A stretch of DNA of 64,000 nt, taken from NCBI GenBank assembly GCA_963676655.2, contig CAXXKX010000005.1, positions 434,001-498,000 on the forward strand, read 5' to 3'. The position numbers and the translations under genes are program-made. Shown here piece by piece: positions 34,957 to 42,693 of the stretch (the stretch's first letter is position 1; each line of letters begins with the position of its first letter). Source of the stretch: G963676655 sp963676655 (GTDB lineage: Bacteria; Verrucomicrobiota; Lentisphaeria; Victivallales; Victivallaceae). The notes below the pieces were generated by a model that was not told where the DNA came from, made no database searches, and saw only the letters and a list, made by a program, of their open reading frames with translations.

Positions 34957-36261
34957 ATGAAAGATCAAGAGAGAAAGATATCGAAATTCTGGGATTATCT
35001 GGCAAGCAGATATTCCTATGTGGCGGCGTTGCATGACTGGCGCTGGGTAATGGGCGGCGATATAGATTTTGAGCTTTTCCAGGATAAGTATTTAACGCCG
35101 ACCGATGAATATGCCGGTTCGGTCATATGCGCAAATCAGTGCATCGGTTGCGGATATCGCCGGGTGATAGAACTTTATCGCGGCGGCTATGAAGCCGTAT
35201 GCAAAAAATGGAGTAACGACGCGTTTGAAATTGATTCGCAGGAGGTTCTGGAGTATACAGTACTGGAAGACGAGCTGGTTGCTGATATTGCCGAAGTGCT
35301 GGAGATTACGCCGTATACGGCGGAGCTGGTCTTCTGTGACAACTCCTGGAAGATCGGAAATATCACGGTAAGAGGCGAAAGTCATTCGGTATTTTTCACA
35401 TTACAGTGGGGCCCCGGTTTGCTCGAACTAATCCTGCAACTCAACCGGCTGATGCATAATCCATACGTCCTTTTAGGAACGTCCGAGAAAATGTGCGGTG
35501 ATGTGGCCAACGGATGTCTGGCCGATGGCAACGCGGTCTTTGTTCCGTTGAACGAGACGCTGGATTTTAACGAGGACGCGGAACTGGAGTTGATGAGATC
35601 GTTTAGTTGGGAGAAGCTATTGCTTTCGCCTGAAGCCTTGACCGAGGAGCCTGAAAACGTTTTCCGCAAATGCGGCGACGCTTGGGAAGTGAGGTACGAT
35701 GGTGGTGAAAAATTTATGTTAACTACCGGCAACACCGGAGCTACTTATCTGCATTACATGCTGGCAAGGCCGAATACCGCCACGCCGGTATTGGAAATAA
35801 TCCATTACATCACAAGGCAAGCTGGTGATAGTGTATCCGCTTGCAGGCTGGACAAGGATGATATTTCGTCGGGATATTCAGTTTCAGATCTGCCGAATTC
35901 ACAATCATATGCAATTGCTGACGATACGGCAATTATGCAGTATGAGCAGGAGATATCGACGCTTCTTGGAGAAATTGCCGAAGCTGAAGATGTTGGCGAC
36001 AACGTTACGGCGGAGCAGTTGCAGCAGGATTTAGAGGAGATAGAGGCCGCAATGGATAAGATTGAAAGCCCAATCGGACAAAAAAGAAAATTTTCCGACC
36101 CTATTCTTAATATTATTGTTTCATTCCGAAATGCGGCAAATTTTGCTATAGAGAAGATCTCCGTACATGACTCGTCCTTTGCATCCCATTTGAGAAAATC
36201 CATCACATATGGACAAACTCCCGGATATTGCCCCGGTGAAAAAATAACTTGGATTTTGTAA
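34957..36261 (+). CDS. Hypothetical phage protein with a possible winged-helix-like segment
   Basis: 434 residues. A CxxC/Cys segment lies near residue 58 (ICANQCIGCGYR). A segment at about 245-285 (WEVRYDGGEKFMLTTGNTGATYLHYMLARP) resembles the W-x-V-x-Y-x-G...GxxYLxxLLxxP pattern seen in some bacterial regulatory proteins. A coiled coil follows (EQEISTLLGEIAEAEDVG). It is closed by the strong terminator at 36281. Function unknown. Confidence 0.5.
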   Translation: MKDQERKISKFWDYLASRYSYVAALHDWRWVMGGDIDFELFQDKYLTPTDEYAGSVICANQCIGCGYRRVIELYRGGYEAVCKKWSNDAFEIDSQEVLEYTVLEDELVADIAEVLEITPYTAELVFCDNSWKIGNITVRGESHSVFFTLQWGPGLLELILQLNRLMHNPYVLLGTSEKMCGDVANGCLADGNAVFVPLNETLDFNEDAELELMRSFSWEKLLLSPEALTEEPENVFRKCGDAWEVRYDGGEKFMLTTGNTGATYLHYMLARPNTATPVLEIIHYITRQAGDSVSACRLDKDDISSGYSVSDLPNSQSYAIADDTAIMQYEQEISTLLGEIAEAEDVGDNVTAEQLQQDLEEIEAAMDKIESPIGQKRKFSDPILNIIVSFRNAANFAIEKISVHDSSFASHLRKSITYGQTPGYCPGEKITWIL

Positions 36262-36280
36262 TTTAACTTTCTTTAGCTTT

Positions 36281-36332
36281 GCCGAATTCTCTTCTTATTT
36301 TCTCAGAAAAAAGAGAATTCGGCTTTTTTTTT
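36281..36332 (+). terminator. Strong rho-independent terminator
   Basis: GCCGAATTCTCTT (36281-36293) and its exact complement (36311-36323) form a 13-bp stem followed by nine Ts. It ends the 32.4-36.3 kb transcription unit. Confidence 0.92.
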
Positions 36333-36377
36333 GAAAAAAATCGAAAAAAACGGCCATTTTCTTACAAAAATGTAAAT

Positions 36378-36415
36378 GATAGATGAAATCTATCAAATGA
36401 TAGACGAAATCTATC
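36378..36415. promoter_or_regulatory. Two palindromic operator-like repeats upstream of the sigma-like gene
   Basis: GATAGATGAAATCTATC (36378-36394; 7-3-7 arms) and GATAGACGAAATCTATC (36399-36415), offset by exactly 21 bp, two DNA turns. This is the arrangement expected for cooperative dimer binding. In-frame translation of the repeats could extend the next protein but no ribosome binding site supports that. Confidence 0.6.
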
Positions 36416-36504
36416 ACCTTATACCTTTAGAGAGAAACGCTTTTTCATCCGCGAAAAAAACGACGGCGCGGAGGCGGTCTCAGTCCTTATATAAAGGAGC
36501 ATCT

Positions 36505-37116
36505 ATGGGTAAGAACAAACAGAACAACTATCCTGGGATCGATCCTGAGATCGCCGGGATCGTGCGCGGCACCGCTGCGGTGTACATCGGCAAGTTCGGG
36601 TTCCGGGAACATGACCAGGCCGACCTGGAACAGGAACTGATGCTGGCGCTTCACATCGGGTTGGAACGTTACACACCGGATAAAAGCAAACTTGCGACAT
36701 TCGCCAGATGTATCGTCAAACGGTGTATGCATAATATCATCAAGGCACGCCTGGCCCCGAACGGCTACCATCAACGCTGCAAGGTTTCGCTGGACGAAGA
36801 ATTCGTCTGCGACGCGGAGGATGGCGGTATGGCATTGATCGACCTGGTCGACACGGACGGAATGCTGCGGATTGCCTGCTACAATGTTACCAACACCCCG
36901 GCCGATCAGGTCAACACGCGCATGGAACTGGATTGGCTATTTTCCGGATTGTCTCCGGAGGAACGAAGCATCTGTCTCAGCATGGCGATGGATGATCCGG
37001 GCACTACCGAAGAGAAGCATCAAATCTCGCATTACCTTCTGAAAAGGCTACAATTCAAATTTTGTCACAAGCTCAAGGGACAAGAAATTTTCGTTAAAAA
37101 CACTTCCATCCTCTGA
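36505..37116 (+). CDS. Sigma-70-like phage transcription factor
   Basis: 203 residues from ATG 36505 (AAAGGAGC ribosome binding site). ADLEQELMLALHIGLERYTPDKSKLATFARCIVKR fits sigma region 2, and NTRMELDWLFSGLSPEERSICLSMA fits the start of region 4, but the second half is divergent. It probably directs RNA polymerase to phage promoters. The sequence TTTTCTGTTGAATATAGAG just after it, repeated at 56 kb, is a candidate target. Confidence 0.6.
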   Translation: MGKNKQNNYPGIDPEIAGIVRGTAAVYIGKFGFREHDQADLEQELMLALHIGLERYTPDKSKLATFARCIVKRCMHNIIKARLAPNGYHQRCKVSLDEEFVCDAEDGGMALIDLVDTDGMLRIACYNVTNTPADQVNTRMELDWLFSGLSPEERSICLSMAMDDPGTTEEKHQISHYLLKRLQFKFCHKLKGQEIFVKNTSIL

Positions 37117-37159
37117 ATCTCTTTCAAAATAAAAATTTTCTGTTGAATATAGAGAGTAG
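37081..37159. repeat. 79-bp repeated segment, copy 1
   Basis: Shares blocks CAAGAAATTTTC, CTTCCATCC, CTTTCAAAA and TTTTCTGTTGAATATAGAG, in order and spacing, with 56099-56177. This copy includes the last codons of the sigma-like gene. It may contain a shared phage promoter for the genes that follow each copy. Confidence 0.75.
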
Positions 37160-37182
37160 CCGGGTACGACCCGGTGCGGTAT

Positions 37183-37220
37183 ACCGCTTCATACTTCGCA
37201 CTTTGTGCTACGGAAGCGGT
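37183..37220. repeat. Dispersed palindromic element, copy B
   Basis: ACCGCTTC...GAAGCGGT (8-bp stem) enclosing GCAC-TTT-GTGC, with CTACGGAAGC at 37208-37217. Near-identical to copy A at 33627-33661. Confidence 0.7.
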
Positions 37221-37275
37221 AAGAAAAGAAATTAGTAGGTCACTGGCAAATAACCATAAACGAAAGGGCTTTATT

Positions 37276-38076
37276 TTGGATAAGTATGACTTTCTGATCA
37301 CTGAACCCGCGGAGGAATACCACGCGAAAAGGGATAAATTTCTGTCCAGTCACGCGCTGGCGGATTTTAGGCGATGCCCGGAGCTGTTCCATAAGAAAGA
37401 GACCGGGCAGATCGTCGACGATGATCGTCCGGCCTATGTCATCGGCCGGGGCACGCACACGTTGACGCTGGAGGGCATCGAAAAGTTCAATACCGAATAC
37501 ACCATTGGCGAACCGGTCAATCCCAACACCGGCAAGGCTTACGGCAAAAACACACAGGCTTACCAGTCCTGGCTCGAAGCCCAGGATAAGCCGGTTATCT
37601 CGCCTGGAGATTTCGATTTTCTCAAACGACTACAGGTCGCCGTCTGGCTGCATAACGGTGCGGCTGAACTGCTGCAGGATGGAGTGGCCGAAGGTGTGGT
37701 TCGGACGGCTTATTGTGGAGTTCCATGCCAGATCAGGATGGATTTCTTCAATGTCGCACATGGCATAATCGACCTGAAAACCTGCGATAATCTCGACTAT
37801 TTCGAGTCGGACGCCCGGCGTTTTCAGTACATCCATCAGGCGGCGTTTTATCAGGCGGTACTGCGCAAAGCCACCGGCACAGGCTATCCGTTTCATCTGA
37901 TCGCGGTCGAAAAACACGAACCATTCCGCTGCGGCGTTTGGCGCATTTCTGAAGACGCCCTGTCTACCGCCGAAGCGGAAAACATCGCCGCCATCGAACG
38001 GTTGAAACGCTGCCGGGCCGAAGACCTCTGGCCGACCGGCTACGAGGAAACCCGGGTATTAGGCTTTAGGCTTTAG
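37276..38076 (+). CDS. PD-(D/E)XK exonuclease, exonuclease VIII-like (DUF3799)
   Basis: 266 residues. TTG at 37276 was chosen because AAAGGG lies 7 bp upstream. Signature segments: LADFRRCPELFHKKETG, GRGTHTLTLEG, and the nuclease core RMDFFNVAHGIIDLKT (D...D-x-K) followed by QAAFYQAVL. Phage enzymes of this type resect DNA for single-strand-annealing recombination or serve in replication. A DUF669 protein and an ATPase follow, as usual in such recombination modules. Confidence 0.8.
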   Translation: MDKYDFLITEPAEEYHAKRDKFLSSHALADFRRCPELFHKKETGQIVDDDRPAYVIGRGTHTLTLEGIEKFNTEYTIGEPVNPNTGKAYGKNTQAYQSWLEAQDKPVISPGDFDFLKRLQVAVWLHNGAAELLQDGVAEGVVRTAYCGVPCQIRMDFFNVAHGIIDLKTCDNLDYFESDARRFQYIHQAAFYQAVLRKATGTGYPFHLIAVEKHEPFRCGVWRISEDALSTAEAENIAAIERLKRCRAEDLWPTGYEETRVLGFRL

Positions 38077-38163
38077 ACCTTAGGCATTAGGGAATGGCTG
38101 CGCCATTCTTCTTAAAAAACCGAAAGTCGAAAGTCGAAAGTCAAAAGCCATAGAAAGGATAAT
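38077..38163. repeat. Short tandem 7-mer repeats
   Basis: Degenerate TTAGGCT/TTAGACC/TTAGGCA units at the end of the nuclease gene and (C)GAAAGT units at about 38120-38145. Simple-sequence tract between nuclease and ParB-like genes. Confidence 0.5.
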
Positions 38164-38901
38164 ATGTATATAGGAGATATCAAAACCGCATCGCCTTTTT
38201 GCGATCTTTTTCCGATCCGGAGACGTACTCTGGACGATATCTACTGGGAGATGCAACGCCATGGCTACGACAACAGTCAGCCGCTGGTGCTGTGGAAAGA
38301 CCATGGCAATGTCGTCATCGACGGGCATACCCGGCTGCAGGCTGCAAAGAAGGCAAACATCTATCAAATCCCAGTCATTTTTAAATCTTTTTGCTCGGAG
38401 GAAATCGCGTTGAAATACGCGATTTCATGCCAGAAGAATCGCCGCAATCTCACTGACAGTGAATTGGTTGCGTGCGTGGTAGAGTTAGATAAAAGGATGA
38501 CTAAAGCAGAGGCTGGAGCTAAACGATGGGAGCAAGCCTCACCTGAGGCTTGCTCTGGCAAATCAGCGGAGAAAACCGCCGAAATCCTCGGCGTTTCACG
38601 GTCAAAAGTCGAACGCATCCGCACGGTCATGGACAACGCCGATGACGAAATCAAGCGGATGGTCAAAACCGGCCGCATGACGGTCAACTCGGCGTATAAC
38701 CGGACAGTCGGAGCCAGGCGCGATGAAAGCGAACCGTTCGAGTTCGATCAGGATGTTCTTGACGATTTCTGCTCCCTTACCATCAGGCGTTTCGACCGCA
38801 AGGAACTGCGGTATGTCACCGACGTATTCAACCGAGAACTGGAAAAATCCGAACCCGAGAATAACCAACCTGAATTAACCAAAGAAGGAGATCAGGAATG
38901 A
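38164..38901 (+). CDS. ParB-like nuclease-domain protein (paralogue 1)
   Basis: 245 residues. ParB N-terminal fold (LFPIRRRTLDDIYWEMQRHGYD; VIDGHTRLQAAKKA), conserved SCQKNRRNLTDSELVACV, then a helix-turn-helix (AEKTAEILGVSRSKVERIR). It is clearly paralogous to 39701-40534 over most of its length. Likely a phage DNA-binding regulator or partition-like factor. Ends overlapping the next start by 4 bp. Confidence 0.82.
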   Translation: MYIGDIKTASPFCDLFPIRRRTLDDIYWEMQRHGYDNSQPLVLWKDHGNVVIDGHTRLQAAKKANIYQIPVIFKSFCSEEIALKYAISCQKNRRNLTDSELVACVVELDKRMTKAEAGAKRWEQASPEACSGKSAEKTAEILGVSRSKVERIRTVMDNADDEIKRMVKTGRMTVNSAYNRTVGARRDESEPFEFDQDVLDDFCSLTIRRFDRKELRYVTDVFNRELEKSEPENNQPELTKEGDQE

Positions 38902-39701
38902 ACAGCAACGTGTACACCAAAAGAGTAAAAATCACCCCGGACATCGCGGCGGAAATGCTCGAACACAACACTATGAACCGCAGCATCAGTACGCGGCACG
39001 TCAATCGTCTGGCCCATGAGATGAGTTGCGGCAACTGGGCCGAGAACGGGGAAACTATCACCGTCGCCGAAGACGGCACTTTGCTTGACGGCCAGCACCG
39101 GCTCTGGGCGGTCATCGAATCAGGATTGCCCATGGTATTCCAGGTGTCATACAATGTGAAAAAGAGTACAATGTCAACGATTAACCAAGGAAAAATAAGA
39201 TATCTCTCAGATGTTCTGAACATTAAAGGTTCTCCGCGCTGGCGCACGGCCGCGGCCATCACGAAGCTGGCATGGATATATGACCACTTTGACGTCGAAC
39301 TGCATCCCGCAAGCTGTAAGAGGTCGTTTCAAAACACTGTTCTTGAACATTATTATGACCAGAACACAACTTTGATTGAGCATGTCGCGGAAACCGTATC
39401 CGCCGACAGGCACCATTTTGTTATGTCGAGTATGGGACTGGCTTATTTATTGTTTATGCGGTCGCATCCCCGCAAGGCGGGAGAATTCATCGCCATGCTG
39501 AAAACCGGGGAAAACCTTCATGCGAAGCATCCGGTCATGGTATTGCGGTCCAAACTGATCAGCAATCTTATGAACAAACAGAAGCTTACCGTCCGGGAAA
39601 CGCTGGCGTACTACATCAAGGCCTGGAACGCCTATGTCAAAGGTAAAAATCTGTCGGTCTTGCGCTGGAACAACACTCAACCCATACCGGAGGTGAAATA
39701 A
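38898..39701 (+). CDS. Phage protein with ParB/Srx-like DGQHRL motif
   Basis: 267 residues. CGNWAENGETITVAEDGTLLDGQHRLWA holds the DGQHR signature of ParB/sulfiredoxin-like folds. The rest (KSTMSTINQGKIRYLSDVL) fits a common, uncharacterised phage family. It is sandwiched between two ParB paralogues with 1-4 bp overlaps, which suggests a joint function. Confidence 0.65.
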   Translation: MNSNVYTKRVKITPDIAAEMLEHNTMNRSISTRHVNRLAHEMSCGNWAENGETITVAEDGTLLDGQHRLWAVIESGLPMVFQVSYNVKKSTMSTINQGKIRYLSDVLNIKGSPRWRTAAAITKLAWIYDHFDVELHPASCKRSFQNTVLEHYYDQNTTLIEHVAETVSADRHHFVMSSMGLAYLLFMRSHPRKAGEFIAMLKTGENLHAKHPVMVLRSKLISNLMNKQKLTVRETLAYYIKAWNAYVKGKNLSVLRWNNTQPIPEVK

Positions 39702-40534
39702 TGCAGGAAAGAATTACTTCCATGACGACCCTGGAACTGCGCCGGGTCGCTCCGTTCAACACGCTTTTCCCGATCAAGGAAAACGTCCTGAAAAAGATTA
39801 TGGACGATATGAAGGTCAACGGTTACGACTGCGCTCATCCGATCATCGTATGGGCCGGAAACCGCTGCAAGGTGATTGACGGTAACACCCGGCTCGAAGC
39901 CGCACTCAAGGTTGGAATGAGCACGATTCCGATTGTGCTGAAAAATTTCAAGACCGAGGAGGAGGCACTGCAGTATGCTATCAAGTCGCAGAGTAACCGG
40001 CGCAATCTGACCGACAGTGAGCTGCTGGCTTGCCTGGCTGAGCTTGACAAGCGCAATGAAAGAGGTGGCTCTGTGCCCAAAGCCTCACGTGAGGCTTTGA
40101 AACAAGGGAAATCAGCCGATGCCACGGCCGAACTTTTAGGTGTTTCAAGAGCGAAAGTTGAAAGGCTTCGAGCGGTCAGTGATTATGCGCCGGAAGATGT
40201 CAAAGACGCGGTAGTCGCCGGGAAAATGTCGGTTAACAAAGCCTACAACCAGACCATGGAACAGCGGCGGCAGGACGCCGACCCGGCCCCGGTCGAACCT
40301 CTGGAGGATGTGAAAGTGAACCGTAAAGAAATCATCGTCAAAAGCATCAGCGGCATGCTTCAGAAACGCCTGGAACGCGAGGTCCAGGAGTATCCGGGAA
40401 TTCGTTATTCGCCGGATGAATTAACAACCCTCGGCAGCCGGATCTGCGAGCTGGTAACCGAGCATGTCAATTCACTTCCGCAGGCAACAGATAATCAGGA
40501 AATTGAAGGAGAAAGCACCCATGAGTCTGCTTGA
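39701..40534 (+). CDS. ParB-like nuclease-domain protein (paralogue 2)
   Basis: 277 residues. Same layout as 38164-38901: FNTLFPIKENVLKKIMDDMKVNGYD, VIDGNTRLEAALKVG, KSQSNRRNLTDSELLACL, and the HTH TAELLGVSRAKVERLR. The C-terminal extension has LQKRLEREVQEYPG. A tandem duplication with divergence is likely. It overlaps the ATPase gene by 14 bp. Confidence 0.82.
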   Translation: MQERITSMTTLELRRVAPFNTLFPIKENVLKKIMDDMKVNGYDCAHPIIVWAGNRCKVIDGNTRLEAALKVGMSTIPIVLKNFKTEEEALQYAIKSQSNRRNLTDSELLACLAELDKRNERGGSVPKASREALKQGKSADATAELLGVSRAKVERLRAVSDYAPEDVKDAVVAGKMSVNKAYNQTMEQRRQDADPAPVEPLEDVKVNRKEIIVKSISGMLQKRLEREVQEYPGIRYSPDELTTLGSRICELVTEHVNSLPQATDNQEIEGESTHESA

Positions 40535-41291
40535 AAACATCAAATCGGGAAAACAACCCATGCCGCCAAGGATAGAAGTCTATGGCGTCGAGGGAATCGG
40601 AAAGAGCTCGCTGGCCGCCTCCGCCCCTAACTCGATTTTTATTCCGACCGAGGACGGCCTAAGCGAGATTGACTGTCACCGCTTTCCGCTGGCGAACAGT
40701 TTCTCCGAAGTCATGGACGCGCTGAACGCGCTCTATCAGGAAAAGCACGATTTCCAGACGGTTGCCATGGATTCATTGGACTGGCTGGAGCGCCTGATTT
40801 TCGATGAAGTCTGCAAGGAATACGGGGTACGGAGCATCGAAAAAGTCGACGGCGGCTATGCCCGAGGCTATACTCATGCCCTGGCTTACTGGCGCAAAAT
40901 CCTGAATATGCTGGACGCATTACGGAATGAGCGCGGGATGGCATGTATCCTGATCGCCCATTCCAAGATTGAGAAGTTCGAGGACCCGGAGTCCGCGGCC
41001 TACGACCGGTATTCGCCGCGGCTGCACAAACACGCCAACGCGCTGATTTCCGAATGGGTGGACGCGGTGCTGTTCGCCACCCGCAAGTTTCGGACGCAGA
41101 AGGAGGACGCCGGGTTCAATCGCGAACGCACTATAGCAGCCCCAATCGGCGCGGACGGAGGCGAACGGATCATGCGCACGGTCGGCGGTCCGGCCTGTGT
41201 GGCGAAGAACCGCTTCAACCTGCCGGCTGAGTTGCCGTTGTCCTGGAACGCCCTGATGGCGGCGCTGGCCGAACCGGGGACCGGCAAATGA
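40521..41291 (+). CDS. Phage P-loop ATPase (AAA_24/RecA-like)
   Basis: 256 residues from ATG 40521 (GAAGGAG ribosome binding site). Walker A YGVEGIGKSSLA at residues 20-31 and Walker B-like TVAMDSLDWLERL; ACILIAHSKIEKFEDPE follows. This family sits with DUF669 and exonuclease genes in phage recombination/replication modules and may load recombinases. Confidence 0.85.
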   Translation: MSLLENIKSGKQPMPPRIEVYGVEGIGKSSLAASAPNSIFIPTEDGLSEIDCHRFPLANSFSEVMDALNALYQEKHDFQTVAMDSLDWLERLIFDEVCKEYGVRSIEKVDGGYARGYTHALAYWRKILNMLDALRNERGMACILIAHSKIEKFEDPESAAYDRYSPRLHKHANALISEWVDAVLFATRKFRTQKEDAGFNRERTIAAPIGADGGERIMRTVGGPACVAKNRFNLPAELPLSWNALMAALAEPGTGK

Positions 41292-41521
41292 TCCGGCGTA
41301 GCTGGGTTATTTACGACCGCAAAACCCGCCGGGTTATGAGCGTCATCTACCATTTCCGGCGTGACGCGCTCCGTGACCTGAAAAGCCTGAACGATTACTG
41401 CGGCAAACGCAAGTACGCAATGCAGCTGACCCGGACCGATTCGGAAACCGGAAAAGCGGTTAGCAGATATCCGGATATCAACCTGCAATCACCGGCAAAT
41501 GAAAGGAGCGAATATGGCTAA
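41288..41521 (+). CDS. Small hypothetical phage protein
   Basis: 77 residues, 4-bp overlap with the ATPase gene. Basic, with IYDRKTRRVMSVIYHFRRDALRDL. Not recognised. The next small gene overlaps its stop. Confidence 0.55.
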   Translation: MIRRSWVIYDRKTRRVMSVIYHFRRDALRDLKSLNDYCGKRKYAMQLTRTDSETGKAVSRYPDINLQSPANERSEYG

Positions 41522-41660
41522 ATGCGGAGCCAAATGTGAGCAGTACAGCCGCGTCTGCGGCTATTTCAGACCAGTTTCAAACTGGAACGCAGGCAAAAAA
41601 CAGGAATTTGCAGATCGAAAAGTTTTTAAAGTTCCCAATCAATCCAAAGGAGAAAAATAA
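41514..41660 (+). CDS. Stand-alone NrdD-type glycyl-radical C-terminal peptide
   Basis: 48 residues with a GAAAGGAGC ribosome binding site. CGAKCEQYSRVCGYFRPVSN and WNAGKKQEFADRKVF match the C-terminal tail of class III anaerobic ribonucleotide reductase NrdD, where RVCGY carries the radical glycine (G16 here). The CxxxC pair could be half of the zinc site. No nrdD catalytic gene is in the window. It may act as a spare radical domain, like GrcA for pyruvate formate-lyase, or be a split NrdD partner. It lies directly before DUF669. Confidence 0.7.
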   Translation: MAKCGAKCEQYSRVCGYFRPVSNWNAGKKQEFADRKVFKVPNQSKGEK

Positions 41661-41663
41661 CTT

Positions 41664-42125
41664 ATGGCTACATTAAATTTTAATGCTAATGAAGTCGAAC
41701 CGACCGTTGCATTTGAAGCCATCCCGGCCGGAAAATATAACGCGGTGATTGTCGATTCGGAGATGAAACAGACCAAGTCCGGCAACGGCAATTATCTCGA
41801 ACTGACATTCGAGGTAATCGACGGCGAATACAAGGGCCGTAAGGTCTGGGCGCGGCTCAATATCGACAATCCAAGCGCCGACGCAGTGAAGATCGCCAGA
41901 GGCGAGCTTTCGGCTATCTGCCGCTCGGTCAACGTGATGACCCCGAACGACTCGGTCGACCTGCATAACCTGCCGCTGGAGATCACAGTCAAATGCAAAC
42001 GCAACCCCGAGAACGGCGAGATATCCAACGACATCAAGGGCTATGCCCCCAAGGGATCGTCGGGCAAAAAGGCAGCGGATTCCTCGCAAGCTCCCCAGCA
42101 ACCCGCCCCGTGGGGTCGCGGGTAA
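41664..42125 (+). CDS. DUF669 phage single-strand-DNA-binding-like protein
   Basis: 153 residues. The DUF669 core VAFEAIPAGKYNAVIVDSEMKQTKSGNGNY-type start and GRKVWARLNIDNPSADAVKIARGELSAI are clear; the C terminus is a Ser/Gln/Pro tail ending WGRG, reminiscent of SSB tails. It is probably an OB-fold ssDNA-binding protein of the recombination module. Confidence 0.88.
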   Translation: MATLNFNANEVEPTVAFEAIPAGKYNAVIVDSEMKQTKSGNGNYLELTFEVIDGEYKGRKVWARLNIDNPSADAVKIARGELSAICRSVNVMTPNDSVDLHNLPLEITVKCKRNPENGEISNDIKGYAPKGSSGKKAADSSQAPQQPAPWGRG

Positions 42126-42126
42126 G

Positions 42127-42474
42127 ATGGAGTTCGAACTGCCGTATCCTCCGAGTGTTAACCATTACTACCGACATGTCGGTCCCCGCGTGCTGATTAG
42201 CCGCGAGGGCCGCAAATACCGCGAGCGGGTGATTGCGATTGTAAGAAACAAATCGCATATAACCCTGACGCGGGATGTCAGTCTGACGGTAGAGCTTTAT
42301 CCGCCCGACCGCAGAAGGCGGGACGTCGATAACTGCCTTAAGGTGATTTTCGATTCCCTCCAGCATGCCGGGGTGATGGTTAACGACAGCCAGGTAAAGG
42401 AGCTTCACGCCTATATGCGGGAGCCGGTTGCCGGGGGGCTTTGTTATGTTGAAATCAAAGAAAAAGAGAGATGA
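42127..42474 (+). CDS. rusA: RusA-type Holliday junction resolvase
   Basis: 115 residues from ATG 42127, one base after the DUF669 stop. The start YPPSVNHYYRHVGPRVLISREGRKYR and catalytic RRRRDVDNCLKVIFDSL (Asp residues and Lys) followed by VMVNDSQV are diagnostic. It resolves four-way junctions during phage replication or packaging. Confidence 0.9.
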   Translation: MEFELPYPPSVNHYYRHVGPRVLISREGRKYRERVIAIVRNKSHITLTRDVSLTVELYPPDRRRRDVDNCLKVIFDSLQHAGVMVNDSQVKELHAYMREPVAGGLCYVEIKEKER

Positions 42475-42477
42475 AAT

Positions 42478-42693
42478 ATGCAGTGCAGATGCAGAAAAAT
42501 AATTATAACCAGAAAGGTGGTGGACAGCATCACCGATCCAGTCATGATGACGATCTGTCAGCGACTGATGCAGGGAGCCACATTGCAGGCGGTAAGGCAG
42601 GAGCTTGAGCTGCATGCGGCGGTGTTTGATATGTTTGTCGGGGAGATCAGGCGTCTGCTGCTGGACGCCGGAATCAAGCTACGCGGCGCCTGA
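42478..42693 (+). CDS. Small hypothetical phage protein
   Basis: 71 residues. CRCRKI at the N terminus, and a helical C-terminal half (MQGATLQAVRQELELHAAVF) that could be a helix-turn-helix. Its TGA overlaps the ATG of the helicase gene. Confidence 0.5.
   Translation: MQCRCRKIIITRKVVDSITDPVMMTICQRLMQGATLQAVRQELELHAAVFDMFVGEIRRLLLDAGIKLRGA

Noticed and set aside
36376..36504. Upstream extension of the sigma-like protein (MIDEIYQMIDEIYHL...)
   Set aside because: It merely translates the twin palindromes; the ATG at 36505 has a strong ribosome binding site.
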